DNA of 64,000 nt from Leadbetterella sp. (GTDB taxonomy: Bacteria > Bacteroidota > Bacteroidia > Cytophagales > Spirosomataceae). Of this stretch, positions 8,761 to 18,592 are shown in pieces. The notes below the pieces were generated by a model. That model saw only the letters and a list, made by a program, of their open reading frames with translations, was not told where the DNA came from and searched no databases. Both the position numbers and the translations under genes were made by a program. Position 1 is the first letter of the stretch, and every line of letters begins with the position of its first letter. Location of the stretch: positions 125,300 through 189,299 of the forward strand of contig JAHBUH010000005.1 in NCBI GenBank assembly GCA_019638185.1, in the 5' to 3' direction.

Positions 8761-9648
8761 TTAAATTCTATTTCTTACGTCCTCGCCCCATTTGAGCTTG
8801 CTTCTGAGCGTGGAAAGAAAGCTGGTGCCGTCTATCTTCAGGAGCTTGGCTTTAAAGTTTTCCAGGCTTACGGTGATCTCGCCCGCTTCATCGCCCACTA
8901 TCCGTGCCCGGGAGTCCATGGAAACCAGGTAGTTATTGCTCCGGCTTTCTACTTTCAGGGTGATCTTGCTTTTTCCGGATACAATGATGGGCCGTACAAA
9001 CAGGTTATGCGGGCAGATGGGGGTAATGATGAGGTCAGCTGACTGGGGCATCACCAGCGGGCCGCCGCAGCTCAGGTTATAGCCGGTAGAACCGGTGGGC
9101 GTGGCTACCATCAGGCCGTCAGCCCAATAGCTGTTCAGGAACTCACCATCAATATACGCATGCACCACGATCATAGACGAGGTATCGGTTTTGGAAATCG
9201 CTATTTCGTTAAGTGCAAAATCCATGCCGGCGGCAAAGATGGGCTGGCGGGCGTCGGCCCGCAGCATGATGCGCTCATCTATGCTGTATTCTTTATTCAG
9301 GATCTTGGCCAGGGCTTCACGGATGTTTTTCGGGGCAATGTCCGTCAGGAAACCCAGCCGGCCGAAGTTAATGCCCAGCACGGGGGTTTCATTATGGGCT
9401 ACCATGCCCAGGGTTTCCAGGAAGGCCCCGTCACCACCCAGGCTGATGGCCACGTCTATGTCACACAGCTCTTCTTTCTGCCGGAAAACCTGGCTTTTGT
9501 CGTACCGGATATGGCTTTCCGTCAAGAGGTCAGAGAAGGTTCCGGAGATCTGGTAGCCTATACCGTTAGCGTCCAGCTCCCGGAAGATGTCCTGGATGTC
9601 CTGCACCGACTCCAGCTTAAAAGGCCTGCCGTGTATCGCGAATTTCAT
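8761..9648 (-). CDS. nadK: NAD kinase
   Basis: This 295-residue protein phosphorylates NAD to NADP in the cytosol. The hallmark GGDG motif is at residues 71-74 (SLGGDGAFLETLG). The substrate-binding ALNEIAI and the family stretch GEFLNSYWADGLMVATPTGSTGYNLSCGGPLV are intact. The length is normal. It follows the CBS-domain gene with a 31-nt gap and is probably co-transcribed with it. Confidence 0.95.
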   Translation of the reverse strand: MKFAIHGRPFKLESVQDIQDIFRELDANGIGYQISGTFSDLLTESHIRYDKSQVFRQKEELCDIDVAISLGGDGAFLETLGMVAHNETPVLGINFGRLGFLTDIAPKNIREALAKILNKEYSIDERIMLRADARQPIFAAGMDFALNEIAISKTDTSSMIVVHAYIDGEFLNSYWADGLMVATPTGSTGYNLSCGGPLVMPQSADLIITPICPHNLFVRPIIVSGKSKITLKVESRSNNYLVSMDSRARIVGDEAGEITVSLENFKAKLLKIDGTSFLSTLRSKLKWGEDVRNRI

Positions 9649-9679
9649 AAGTAGTTCTGAGTAATGAGTTCCAAGTATT

Positions 9680-10330
9680 TCAGATGCTGAGGTATTTCAT
9701 CAGCTGTTCAAACCGGTCTTTCTCCACGTTATTGACGGGTTCGGAGCTGTGGTAGGAGATCACTTCATAGCCAAACCGGCCCAGGGCACTGATGACGCCG
9801 CTGATATGGGTGATATCAAGTTTCAGGGAGAGGATCATGTTATTATTTCCGTCATGGGTTATAAAAAGACTGATGATCTTCCCCGATTCATTTTCTATTA
9901 TCCGGGATATTTCCGTCAGGGAGTAGTCTTTTCCTTTCAGGTTAATCTCCAGCAGCCCGCCGGCCTGATCCAGGGCCAGCTGGCTGATAAACTCCTCGTA
10001 AAGGGCTGTTTTTTCTACTACGCCCCTGAAATCCCCGTCGGCATTCAGCACGGGCAGCAGGGTGATCTCCGAGAGGGTGGCTTTCCCGACGGCCTCCGTG
10101 AGCAGCTCATTTTCCAGCAGGGCCTGGCTGGCCGGGAGGGGCTGGATGTCATTCAGCAGGTCATCGGTATCGTAGTTCATCAGGAGGTCTTCCGAAAAGA
10201 AGCCTTCAAAAGAGCCGTTAATGACATAAGGTAAGTGATTAAGTTTGAAGTCGCTGAAAAGCAAAAGCGCATCATCCACCGTATCGGATGGTCTTAACAC
10301 CGGGATATTTGGGTTAATGTATGATTTCAT
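9680..10330 (-). CDS. CBS-domain protein
   Basis: The 216-residue protein carries a pair of CBS-like repeats, PVLRPSDTVDDALLLFSDFKLNHLPYV and LPASQALLENELLTEAVGKATLSEITLLPVLNADGDFRGVV. A C-terminal region (about 150-216) looks like a small ACT-like fold (IISLFITHDGNNNMILSLKLDI). CBS pairs sense adenine nucleotides. This gene precedes nadK in this window, so it may tune NADP supply, but that link is inference. Confidence 0.8.
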   Translation of the reverse strand: MKSYINPNIPVLRPSDTVDDALLLFSDFKLNHLPYVINGSFEGFFSEDLLMNYDTDDLLNDIQPLPASQALLENELLTEAVGKATLSEITLLPVLNADGDFRGVVEKTALYEEFISQLALDQAGGLLEINLKGKDYSLTEISRIIENESGKIISLFITHDGNNNMILSLKLDITHISGVISALGRFGYEVISYHSSEPVNNVEKDRFEQLMKYLSI

Positions 10331-10421
10331 CCTGGAAAAACGGAGTGGTACCTAATAACGTACGGTGAAAACGGGAAATTATTTTGTAAATATGTACTAA
10401 ATAATACGAAAATCATAGTGT

Positions 10422-11165
10422 TCAGGCAGGATTTTGACCTAAAAATGCCGCAATCTGCGTTTCGCAGGCCTTCACCACCTCTTCTGCGGGCAGGCCTTTC
10501 GGCTCTATGGGCTGCAAGGTGGTCCAGGACATGGGCGTGAAGCTGACCAGCGGGAAAAAGCCTTTGGGGTTAAACCGGCCGGTGTTCCGGATGGCAATGG
10601 GCACCACCAGGGCGCCGGGGCACTTTTTCAGCAGGGTGGCCACCCCGCCTACGGCGAAAGGCTTCAGGCGGCCTGTCCGGGACCGGGTGCCTTCGGGGAA
10701 GATGGCCGCTGAAAAGTGGTTTTCACTGATGTGCCGGGCAAAACGGAGGATCTCCGAAATGGCCTGTTTGGGATCATTCCGGTCAATCAGCGCGGCCTGG
10801 CCCACCCGCAGGTTATAGGAGATGCCGGGAATGCCCCGGGCCAGCTCTTTTTTAGATACAAATTTTGGCGTGTATTTTCTCAGGAACCAGATGATGCCCG
10901 GTATGTCAAACATGCTCTGGTGATTAGAGATAAAAATGATGGTCCGGCCGGTGGGGATCTCCTCCTGCTGCGCAAAGGAAGCCGAGGAACCAGTCATGTA
11001 GAAGCCTGAAATAATGCACAGGTTGAATACCTCCACGGTTTTCTGATGTGCCCGCGGCCCGAAAAGATGATAGGCAATCACCTGCACCCCGTGAAAGATC
11101 ACCATCAGGAAACCGAAATACAGCAGGTACAGGCTTCCCAGGATATAGTCGAGGACTTTCTTCAA
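10422..11165 (-). CDS. plsC: 1-acyl-sn-glycerol-3-phosphate acyltransferase
   Basis: A membrane enzyme of phosphatidic acid synthesis. It shows the HX4D box NHQSMFD (about residues 81-87) and the glycerolphosphate-binding FPEGTRSRTG (157-166). One or two N-terminal hydrophobic segments anchor it. No ATG is available. The TTG at 11165 is chosen because a -7 box TAACTTTG lies at 11190-11183 on this strand; the longer TTG reading from 11204 would start upstream of that box. The resulting 247 residues are usual for PlsC. Confidence 0.9.
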   Translation of the reverse strand: MKKVLDYILGSLYLLYFGFLMVIFHGVQVIAYHLFGPRAHQKTVEVFNLCIISGFYMTGSSASFAQQEEIPTGRTIIFISNHQSMFDIPGIIWFLRKYTPKFVSKKELARGIPGISYNLRVGQAALIDRNDPKQAISEILRFARHISENHFSAAIFPEGTRSRTGRLKPFAVGGVATLLKKCPGALVVPIAIRNTGRFNPKGFFPLVSFTPMSWTTLQPIEPKGLPAEEVVKACETQIAAFLGQNPA

Positions 11166-11182
11166 GACGTTGATTTTTTTTA

Positions 11183-11190
11183 CAAAGTTA
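11183..11190 (-). promoter_or_regulatory. -7 element TAACTTTG for plsC
   Basis: A minus-strand match to TAnnTTTG that ends 17 nt before the TTG start at 11165. It lies inside the longer alternative coding reading and argues against it. Confidence 0.5.
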
Positions 11191-11245
11191 GGCCTTTCAG
11201 GCAATACTTTTTGTAATTTAGCACCAAAAACAGTCCTGCGTATAC

Positions 11246-12223
11246 ATGGAGCCGTCGAGAATAGAAGTAATGAAACACTTTGGAAAGGAGATAGATGAAC
11301 TTTCTTTGGAGTTCCTGAATCCTATTGATTCCAACTGGCAGCCTTCTGATTTTTTACCCGACTCCACCCGGGAGGATTTCCTGGATGAGTTAAAGGAACT
11401 TCAGGAAGCCTGTCGTGAACTGCCGTATGATTACCTGGCGGTGCTGGTGGGCGACTGTATCACGGAAGAGGCCCTGCCCACGTATACCTCCTGGCTAATG
11501 ACCGTGGAAGGCATCCGGCAGGTGGAAGAGCCGGATTCCGGATGGGTAAAATGGGTAAGATGGTGGTCTGCGGAAGAAAACCGCCACGGCGACCTCCTGA
11601 ATAAGTACCTTTACCTTTCCGGCCGGATCAATATGCGGGAAATGGAGACTTCCACGCAGTGGCTGCTGGCCGACGGCTTTGACATCGGGACGGACGATGA
11701 CCCCTACCGGAACTTCATTTATACCTCGTTCCAGGAGTTGGCCACCAATATCTCCCACCGGCGCACGGCCACCCTGGCCAAGAAGTTCGGTAACGCCCAC
11801 CTGTCTAAAATCTGCGGTAAGATCGCTTCAGACGAAATGCGGCATGCCAAAGCATATAAGACCTTTATATCCCGGTTTTTTGAAGTGGATGCCTCCGGCG
11901 TAATGCTGGCCTTTGAAGATATGATGCGCAAGAAGATCGTGATGCCGGCCCACTTCCTGAGGGAAACCGGCGATAAGATCGGTGCGGTGTTTTCTCACTT
12001 TTCGGATTCTGCGCAACGGCTGGGCGTATACACTACCATAGACTATATAGAGATCCTGGAAAGCCTGCTGAAAGACTGGAATATCGATAAGATCACCGAC
12101 CTGAATTCTTCAGCAGAAAGGGCGCGTGATTATCTTCTGGCGCTTCCGGCCCGTTTACGGCGGATTGCTGACCGGACCAAAATCCCTGAACTGGAATACG
12201 AATTTAAATGGATTTCCCGCTGA
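11246..12223 (+). CDS. Acyl-ACP desaturase
   Basis: A 325-residue di-iron enzyme that puts a double bond into acyl-ACP. The ferritin-like ligand set is visible: Glu in TEEALPTY (about 74-75), E111 and H114 in EENRHGD, E164 in SFQELAT, and E197 and H200 in DEMRHAKAY, in the order known from plant stearoyl-ACP desaturase. It is divergent from plsC, so two lipid-synthesis genes share the short intergenic region. The 3' end overlaps the VanZ-like gene by 16 nt. Confidence 0.9.
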   Translation: MEPSRIEVMKHFGKEIDELSLEFLNPIDSNWQPSDFLPDSTREDFLDELKELQEACRELPYDYLAVLVGDCITEEALPTYTSWLMTVEGIRQVEEPDSGWVKWVRWWSAEENRHGDLLNKYLYLSGRINMREMETSTQWLLADGFDIGTDDDPYRNFIYTSFQELATNISHRRTATLAKKFGNAHLSKICGKIASDEMRHAKAYKTFISRFFEVDASGVMLAFEDMMRKKIVMPAHFLRETGDKIGAVFSHFSDSAQRLGVYTTIDYIEILESLLKDWNIDKITDLNSSAERARDYLLALPARLRRIADRTKIPELEYEFKWISR

Positions 12224-12582
12224 AAAACTGGCTGTCAAAGCCTTACCTGGCCATTCTGGCCACGGTAGTGGTTTGTATACTCTTATTTGCTCCGTCTTCT
12301 GATCTCCCGGATGACACCCCGCGATGGATCAATGACAAGGTGGCTCACGGTACGGTGTTTGCCGGCCTGAGCTTTCTGTGGATGCAGTATTTTCAGAAGC
12401 GCAGCCGGGTAATCCTGGCGCTGACGGCTTTTGCCTTTTTTACGGAAGTGGTACAATACCTGCTTCCGGCCTCTTTTTTACGTTCTTTTGATCTGAAGGA
12501 TATCCTGGCTGACCTGACGGGGATGCTGCTGGGCCTGGTGGTGAGCGGGGTGTTTGACCGGGTGTTTCCTCACCGGGTGTGA
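12208..12582 (+). CDS. VanZ-like membrane protein
   Basis: The 124-residue protein has three to four hydrophobic segments and the VanZ-family stretches NDKVAHGTVFAGLSFLW, TEVVQYLLPASF and FDLKDILADLTGMLLG. VanZ-type proteins are small integral membrane proteins of ill-defined function, some linked to glycopeptide tolerance. It starts inside the desaturase gene, so translation is likely coupled. The last codons lie in a 15-bp tandem duplication. Confidence 0.8.
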   Translation: MDFPLKNWLSKPYLAILATVVVCILLFAPSSDLPDDTPRWINDKVAHGTVFAGLSFLWMQYFQKRSRVILALTAFAFFTEVVQYLLPASFLRSFDLKDILADLTGMLLGLVVSGVFDRVFPHRV

Positions 12583-12597
12583 CCTCACCGGGTGTGA
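12568..12597. repeat. 15-bp perfect tandem duplication over the VanZ stop
   Basis: CCTCACCGGGTGTGA occurs at 12568-12582 and again at 12583-12597. The first copy carries the stop codon of the VanZ-like gene. A degenerate third unit precedes it. Confidence 0.85.
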
Positions 12598-12623
12598 CCC
12601 CGGGAGAAATAATAGCTTAAAAA

Positions 12624-12658
12624 CACCGCAGAGCCACCCGGCGGGAAGCCCTGCGGTG
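12624..12658. terminator. Inverted repeat between convergent VanZ and aspS
   Basis: CACCGCAG (12624-12631) pairs perfectly with CTGCGGTG (12651-12658), with further GC pairing inside. A-rich and T-rich flanks on either side suit a bidirectional terminator. Confidence 0.6.
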
Positions 12659-12667
12659 ATATACTTT

Positions 12668-14413
12668 TTATCTTACCTGTATACTCAGCTCTTTCAGCTG
12701 CTCTTCATGCAGGGTAGAAGGCGAATCGATCATCACGTCACGCCCGCTGTTATTTTTAGGGAAGGCTATGAAGTCACGGATGGAGTCTGCGCCGCCAAAC
12801 AGGGAGCACAGGCGGTCAAGGCCGAAGGCCAGGCCTGCGTGCGGAGGAGCACCGTATTCAAATGCCTCCAGCAGGAACCCGAACTGTTTCCGGGCTTCTT
12901 CCGGGGTGAAACCCAGTATTTCAAACATTTTGCCCTGAAGCTCTTTCTGGAAGATCCGCACGGATCCGCCACCCAGCTCGGTACCGTTAAGCACCATGTC
13001 ATAGGCGTTAGCCCTCACGCTGCCCGGATCGGTCTCCAGCAGGGGAAGGTCTTCCGGCTTGGGTGCTGTAAACGGATGGTGCATGGCAAACCACCGGTCT
13101 TCTTCTTCGCTGTACTCCAGGAGCGGGAAATCCAGTACCCACAGCACTTTGAAGTCGTCCGGCTTTCTCAGGCCCAGGCGGCTGCCCATCTCCAGGCGCA
13201 GTTCATTCAGCTGCTTACGGGCTTTGGCTTTCTGGCCTGACAGGATCAGGATCAGGTCACCGGCCTGCGCATTGAAGCGGTCGGCAATGGCCCTCAGGTC
13301 AGCTTCGGAATAGAACTTATCTACGGATGACTTAATGGTTCCATCGGCATTCAGGCGGATGTACACCAGCCCTTTGGCGCCGATCTGCGGCCGTTTCACC
13401 CATTCGGTCAGCTCGTCCAGCTGCTTCCGGGTGTATTCGGCACAGCCGGAGGCATTAATGCCCACTACCAGCTCGGCGTCATCAAAGACCTGGAAGCCTT
13501 TATCTTTCACCAGGTCATTCAGCTCGGAGAACTGCATGCCGAAGCGGGTATCGGGTTTATCAGAACCATAATATTTCATGGCGTCGGCCCAGGTCATGCG
13601 GGGCACTTCAGCCAGGTCTATGCCTTTTACGGTTTTAAAGAGGTGACGAATCAGGCCTTCAAACATATTGAGCACGTCTTCCTGCTTCACAAACGACATC
13701 TCGCAGTCGATCTGAGTAAACTCCGGCTGACGGTCAGCACGCAGGTCTTCATCACGGAAACACTTCACAATCTGGTAATAGCGGTCAAAACCCGATACCA
13801 TCAGGAGCTGCTTAAAGGTCTGGGGCGACTGCGGGAGGGCGTAAAACTCGCCCGGGTTCATCCGGCTGGGCACCACGAAGTCGCGGGCACCTTCCGGGGT
13901 GGACTTGATCAGCACGGGGGTTTCCACCTCTATAAAATCTTTGGAATCCAGGTACTGCCGGGTCTGCTGCGCTACTTTATGGCGCAATACCAGGTTCTGG
14001 CGTACGGAATTTCTCCGGAGATCCAGGTAGCGGAACTTCATGCGGAGCTCATCGCCGCCGTCGGTTTCGTCTTCGATCAGGAAGGGCGGCAGCTTGGCGG
14101 GATTCAGGATCTCCAGGCGGGTGACGTTAATCTCGATGTCGCCCGTTTCTATTTTATCATTTTTGGAAAGTCTTTCCTGGACAGTGCCGGAGGCGGAGAT
14201 CACGTACTCGCGGCCCAGTGAGCGCACGGTGGCAATGACCTCGGGGGCCGTTTTCCCTTCTTCAAAGATGAGCTGTGTAATGCCGTAACGGTCACGGAGG
14301 TCAATCCAGATCATGCCGCCTTTGTCGCGCACTTTCTGTACCCAACCGCAGAGGGTGGCACCTTGACTTACATCTGACAGCCGGAGCTGTCCGCAGGTAT
14401 GAGTTCTTAACAT
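12668..14413 (-). CDS. aspS: Aspartyl-tRNA synthetase
   Basis: A 581-residue class IIb synthetase that charges tRNA-Asp. An N-terminal OB-fold anticodon domain ([26 protein letters not shown]) precedes class II motif 2 ([18 protein letters not shown]), and motif 3 is near the C-terminus ([12 protein letters not shown]). The bacterial GAD insertion accounts for the length. The ATG at 14413 is chosen; a TTG further upstream lies on the -7 box and has no support. Confidence 0.97.
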   Translation of the reverse strand: MLRTHTCGQLRLSDVSQGATLCGWVQKVRDKGGMIWIDLRDRYGITQLIFEEGKTAPEVIATVRSLGREYVISASGTVQERLSKNDKIETGDIEINVTRLEILNPAKLPPFLIEDETDGGDELRMKFRYLDLRRNSVRQNLVLRHKVAQQTRQYLDSKDFIEVETPVLIKSTPEGARDFVVPSRMNPGEFYALPQSPQTFKQLLMVSGFDRYYQIVKCFRDEDLRADRQPEFTQIDCEMSFVKQEDVLNMFEGLIRHLFKTVKGIDLAEVPRMTWADAMKYYGSDKPDTRFGMQFSELNDLVKDKGFQVFDDAELVVGINASGCAEYTRKQLDELTEWVKRPQIGAKGLVYIRLNADGTIKSSVDKFYSEADLRAIADRFNAQAGDLILILSGQKAKARKQLNELRLEMGSRLGLRKPDDFKVLWVLDFPLLEYSEEEDRWFAMHHPFTAPKPEDLPLLETDPGSVRANAYDMVLNGTELGGGSVRIFQKELQGKMFEILGFTPEEARKQFGFLLEAFEYGAPPHAGLAFGLDRLCSLFGGADSIRDFIAFPKNNSGRDVMIDSPSTLHEEQLKELSIQVR

Positions 14414-14437
14414 TCGGGATAGATGGTAAATAAGCCG

Positions 14438-14445
14438 CAAATTTA
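14438..14445 (-). promoter_or_regulatory. -7 element TAAATTTG for aspS
   Basis: A minus-strand match to TAnnTTTG, 24 nt before the aspS ATG. Confidence 0.5.
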
Positions 14446-14561
14446 AGGAATTCTTCTTTACCCTGTCTTCCCGGTGTTTTTAAAATGACCCGTAGAGGTA
14501 AAAAACATTAGAAGACAATGGATTATTTGGGGTTCGCCTTTTTATTAGTGGCTTAATTTTA

Positions 14562-14569
14562 TATTTTTG
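14562..14569 (+). promoter_or_regulatory. -7 element TATTTTTG for uppS operon
   Basis: Matches TAnnTTTG and ends 23 nt before the TTG start of uppS. It is the likely promoter of the uppS-bamA-ompH-ompH series. Confidence 0.5.
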
Positions 14570-14592
14570 CAGTCCCTTTTTCACCTAAACAT

Positions 14593-15315
14593 TTGGAAGA
14601 GATCAGTCTGAACAATTTACCGAAGCATATTGCCGTTATTATGGACGGTAACGGAAGATGGGCAAAGAGCAGAGGTGCTTTGCGTATTTTCGGACATCAG
14701 AACGGCATCAAGGCAGTCCGTGAAACGGTAGAAGCCTGTGCCGAGCTTGGAGTAGGATACTTAACATTATATACTTTTTCTACGGAAAACTGGGGGCGCC
14801 CCCAGGTGGAAGTAGATGGGATTATGGACCTTTTAGTAAAAACCATTGGTGATGAGGTGCCTCGTCTTCATAAGAATAACGTACAGATGAAGTGCATCGG
14901 TGATATGGATGCGCTTCCGGCCACTGCGCGGAAAAATATGGAGAAAGGGATAGAGACCACAAAAAATAATACCGGGCTGGTATTGAATATTGCCTTAAGC
15001 TACAGCGGCAAATGGGACATTATTCAGGCGGTCCGGAAAACTGCATCCGCGGTAAAATCGGGTGAAATGAGTGAAGAGGCTATTGACGAAGAGCAGTTCA
15101 GTCACTATCTTTCCACTTATCCGGCTCCGGATGTAGACATGCTGATCCGTACCGGGGGTGACCACCGGATCAGTAATTACCTCCTATGGCAGTCTGCTTA
15201 TGCCGAACTTTTGTTTTTAGATGTGTTGTGGCCGGATTTCAGGAAAAGTCATTTGCTGGAGGCAATTAAAACTTTTCAAACCAGAGACAGGCGTTTCGGT
15301 AAAACCCATGATTAA
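14593..15315 (+). CDS. uppS: Isoprenyl transferase (undecaprenyl diphosphate synthase)
   Basis: A 240-residue cis-prenyltransferase that makes the C55 carrier lipid for cell-wall and O-antigen synthesis. The catalytic loop HIAVIMDGNGRWAKSRG has Asp at about residue 18. The conserved tail RTGGDHRISNYLLWQSAYAEL has Asp where Glu is usual, a mild change. The start is TTG at 14593, with the -7 box 23 nt before it. The last 8 nt overlap the likely bamA start. Confidence 0.95.
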   Translation: MEEISLNNLPKHIAVIMDGNGRWAKSRGALRIFGHQNGIKAVRETVEACAELGVGYLTLYTFSTENWGRPQVEVDGIMDLLVKTIGDEVPRLHKNNVQMKCIGDMDALPATARKNMEKGIETTKNNTGLVLNIALSYSGKWDIIQAVRKTASAVKSGEMSEEAIDEEQFSHYLSTYPAPDVDMLIRTGGDHRISNYLLWQSAYAELLFLDVLWPDFRKSHLLEAIKTFQTRDRRFGKTHD

Positions 15316-17920
15316 TTTTCAGATGATTTCAAGACTTTTTTTCTTTTTCCTGTTCGTTGGTTTTACGCTTACGGCCCATGCTCAGCGAATCGGTGTGGGG
15401 CGTACCAATACCCCCGCTTCCGCACCCAAACTGGTGGATTATGCTGCTCCCAAAGAGTACATTATAGGCGGTATAACCGTGACCGGTGTGAAATACCTGG
15501 ATCAGAATACGCTGATCTCGGTTTCAGGCCTGAATGTAAATGACAAGATCGAGATCCCCGGAGACCGGATTTCTACGGCTATCAAGCGGCTGATGCAGCA
15601 GGGCCTCCTGGAGGATGTATCGGTGAATATCACCAAGGTGGAAGATAACAAGGTATTCCTGGAGCTGGAGCTGCGGGAAAGGCCCCGCTTAAATAAAATG
15701 GTGCTGACCGGGATCAAAAGCGGGCAGAAAGAAAGCATTGAGGAAAAAATCAAGACCTATAAGGGCAAGGTCATTACGGACGCGATGGTGAAGAATATGC
15801 AGAACATCATCAAGCGGCATTTCCTGGATAAAGGGTATATGCATGCTACCGTACAGGCCCAGCAGGTCAATGATACCACCCGGGGCAGTATGGCCCAGCT
15901 GATCTTTAACATTAACCGCGGTAAGAAAACCAAGATTGATGACATTCAGCTGAACGGCCTGAAGGAGATCCCGGAATGGCGGGCACTCTCCAAGATGAAA
16001 GGGACAAAGGAGCGGGCACCGCTGCGGATATTTACCCCATCCAAGTTCCGGGAGAAAAAATATAAGGAAGATAAGGAGAAGCTGGTGGCGTTCCTGAATA
16101 AGAACGGTTACCGAAATGCCAATATCGACCGGGATTCGGTGTATACCAAGCCAAACGGCCATGTGGGTATTGTGATGGACATCACGGAGGGCCATCGTTT
16201 TTATTACCGTAACATCACCTGGTCAGGAAACTATGTGCGGAATACGGATACCCTGAACATGATCCTGGGTATTGAGAAGGGCGATGTATATGACCCCGAA
16301 GACCTTCAGAAACGCCTGAGCGGCAAACCTACCGGCGGTGACGTGAGCTCGTATTACCAGGATGACGGTTACCTGTATTTTAACGTGGAACCGGTAGAGA
16401 CGGCCGTAGTGGGTGACTCCATTGATATTGAGCTGCGGATCCGGGAAGGAAAGCAGGCCACTATTTCCAAGATCGTGCTGAACGGGAATACCAAAACCAG
16501 TGACCATGTGGTGCTGCGCGAGATCCTGACGAAGCCCGGTCAGAAGTTCAGCCGGGCTGACCTGGTGGAGACCGTGCAGGGACTGCAGCGGCTGGGGTAT
16601 TTTGACCCGCAGAAAATAGATCCGAAGCCTGTTCCCCAGGCTGACGGTACCGTGAACATTGAATATACGGTAGAAGAGAAATCGAGTGATAATATTGAGC
16701 TTTCCGGGGGTTACTCGGCCATGCAGGGGATCATCGGTACGTTTGGGGTGGTGTTTAATAACTTTGCCATCCGTAAGATCTTTGATTTTAAGGAGTACAA
16801 ACCCCTGCCGAAGGGCGACGGCCAGAAGTTTTCCATCCGTCTGCAGGCTAACGGCGGCTTCCAGAATTACTCCCTGTCTTTCTCGGAGCCCTGGCTGGGC
16901 GGTAAAAAACCGAACTCGCTGTCGGTATCCCTCTGGCATTCCGTTCAGGACCTGGGCAAGATGTATGACCGGATGCGGAAGTACTATGCTAACACGGCCT
17001 ATGCCGACTATTACAATAACCTGTACAGCAGCGCGTATTATAACGGGTACTTTAAAAACACCGGTCTTTCGCTTTCCTTCGGTAAGCGTCTGAACTGGCC
17101 GGACCGGAACTTTAACTTCAGTTCCAGCCTGTCGTACCAGTTTTATGATGTGAAAGACAGCTGGTATCTCCGCGGCTTCAGTAACGGGGTGGCGCATGAC
17201 GTGGCCCTGGGCTTTAATATTTCGCGTTACAGCCTGGATAGTCCCCAGTTTACCCGCAGCGGGTCTAACATTTCCCTCAGCGGTACGTTTAACCCGCCGT
17301 ATTCGGGGCTGGGCATTGAGACCCGTTCTGACCGGATGTTTATTGAAGGCCACAAATGGATGTTTGACCTGAACTGGTTTACGCCGGTGGTGGGTAAGTT
17401 TGTGTTCATGGCCAAGGCCAATATGGGCTTCCTGGGCCGGTATAACAGCAGAACCCCTTACAGCCCGTTCGGGCGTTTTGTACTGGGGGGTGCCGGTATG
17501 GGTATGCAGAACAGTAACAGCATCGGTATTGAGCTGATCGGCCTGAGGGGGTATGAAGAGCAGGTGGTTTATGAACCTACTTATTCCGAAGCCACTGAGG
17601 TGCTGAAACAGCAGAGTTATCAGCGCCAGGGCGGGATCATATATAATAAATACGCGGTGGAATTACGTTATCCCGTATCGCTGAATGCCCAGGCTACCAT
17701 TTACCTGCTGACTTTTGCGGAAGCGGGTAACAGCTGGGGAAGCTATAAAGACTTTAACCCGTTTAAAATCCGGCGTTCAGCGGGTGTGGGTGCACGGGTA
17801 TTTATGGCGGCGTTCGGTCTGCTGGGGATAGACTACGGTTATGCGTTTGACCCGATTCCGGGTCTGCCTAACCAGGGTAGGAAAGCCTTTACGTTCAGTA
17901 TAGGCCAGCAGATCCGGTAG
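15308..17920 (+). CDS. bamA: Outer membrane protein assembly factor BamA
   Basis: The central Omp85 protein that folds and inserts outer-membrane barrels. It has about 870 residues: signal peptide (FFFFLFVGFTLTAHAQ), five POTRA-like repeats to about residue 470, then a 16-strand barrel region containing the lid-loop motif GLRGYEEQ. The start may be the ATG at 15308, overlapping uppS by 8 nt, or the in-frame ATG at 15323, which gives a more compact signal peptide. Two Skp-like periplasmic chaperones follow, the usual Bacteroidota arrangement. Confidence 0.95.
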   Translation: MINFQMISRLFFFFLFVGFTLTAHAQRIGVGRTNTPASAPKLVDYAAPKEYIIGGITVTGVKYLDQNTLISVSGLNVNDKIEIPGDRISTAIKRLMQQGLLEDVSVNITKVEDNKVFLELELRERPRLNKMVLTGIKSGQKESIEEKIKTYKGKVITDAMVKNMQNIIKRHFLDKGYMHATVQAQQVNDTTRGSMAQLIFNINRGKKTKIDDIQLNGLKEIPEWRALSKMKGTKERAPLRIFTPSKFREKKYKEDKEKLVAFLNKNGYRNANIDRDSVYTKPNGHVGIVMDITEGHRFYYRNITWSGNYVRNTDTLNMILGIEKGDVYDPEDLQKRLSGKPTGGDVSSYYQDDGYLYFNVEPVETAVVGDSIDIELRIREGKQATISKIVLNGNTKTSDHVVLREILTKPGQKFSRADLVETVQGLQRLGYFDPQKIDPKPVPQADGTVNIEYTVEEKSSDNIELSGGYSAMQGIIGTFGVVFNNFAIRKIFDFKEYKPLPKGDGQKFSIRLQANGGFQNYSLSFSEPWLGGKKPNSLSVSLWHSVQDLGKMYDRMRKYYANTAYADYYNNLYSSAYYNGYFKNTGLSLSFGKRLNWPDRNFNFSSSLSYQFYDVKDSWYLRGFSNGVAHDVALGFNISRYSLDSPQFTRSGSNISLSGTFNPPYSGLGIETRSDRMFIEGHKWMFDLNWFTPVVGKFVFMAKANMGFLGRYNSRTPYSPFGRFVLGGAGMGMQNSNSIGIELIGLRGYEEQVVYEPTYSEATEVLKQQSYQRQGGIIYNKYAVELRYPVSLNAQATIYLLTFAEAGNSWGSYKDFNPFKIRRSAGVGARVFMAAFGLLGIDYGYAFDPIPGLPNQGRKAFTFSIGQQIR

Positions 17921-18045
17921 TGGTTTGTTAAACTAATGTTAACCGGTAAACCATTCGGCCTAAACGGTGTCTTACTGGTGCCGATAGAAAAGAGCCTGAG
18001 GGATCACCCGCAGTATGAACTCAAGGCCCGTAGCGAATTAAAAGT

Positions 18046-18561
18046 ATGAGAAATTTAGTGCTCTTTTTGCTGGTTTTTGGTATTGGGCTGACCGCTTCGG
18101 CTCAGAAGATCGGGTATATGGATAGTGAACATATCCTGAATAAGATGCCGGAGTACAAGAAAGCGGAGGAGTCTATGACCAAACTGACCGAGCAGTGGGT
18201 ACGTGACGTTTCCACCAAAGAAGAGGAAGTGAAGAAGCTGAAAGCGAAGTACCAGCAGGAGGAGATCCTGCTTACGCAAGACATGAAGCTGGAGCGGCAG
18301 CGGGCCATTGAAAAGGCGGAAGAAGATTATAAAGCTTTGCAAAACAGCATTTTTGGACTGAACGGTTTATTGTTTCAGAAAAAAAAGGAGATTTTAAAGC
18401 CTATTGTGGAAGAAATTTACAAAACGGCGGAAAAAGTTGCGAAGAAGCATAAACTTGGCCTTATCTTTGACAAAGCATCGGATCTGAGTATTTTTTATGC
18501 GGACCCTAAACACGATTATACGGATTTTATTTTAGAGGAGTTGGGTCTGAATAGTAAGTAG
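18046..18561 (+). CDS. OmpH/Skp family periplasmic chaperone
   Basis: The 171-residue protein has a signal peptide (to TASAQ), a YMDSEHILNKMPEY opening typical of OmpH, a long charged coiled coil (about 45-120) and a C-terminal head strand region (KHKLGLIFDKASD). It should hold unfolded outer-membrane proteins in the periplasm on their way to BamA, whose gene lies just upstream. Paralogue of the next gene. Confidence 0.9.
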   Translation: MRNLVLFLLVFGIGLTASAQKIGYMDSEHILNKMPEYKKAEESMTKLTEQWVRDVSTKEEEVKKLKAKYQQEEILLTQDMKLERQRAIEKAEEDYKALQNSIFGLNGLLFQKKKEILKPIVEEIYKTAEKVAKKHKLGLIFDKASDLSIFYADPKHDYTDFILEELGLNSK

Positions 18562-18592
18562 TAAACCAATTAAATATTAATAGTTTTAAAAA

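Noticed and set aside
16223..17353. Long open frame on the minus strand inside bamA (376 codons)
   Set aside because: It is fully antisense to the clear BamA barrel region, has no recognisable domain and its composition reflects the codon bias of the gene opposite.
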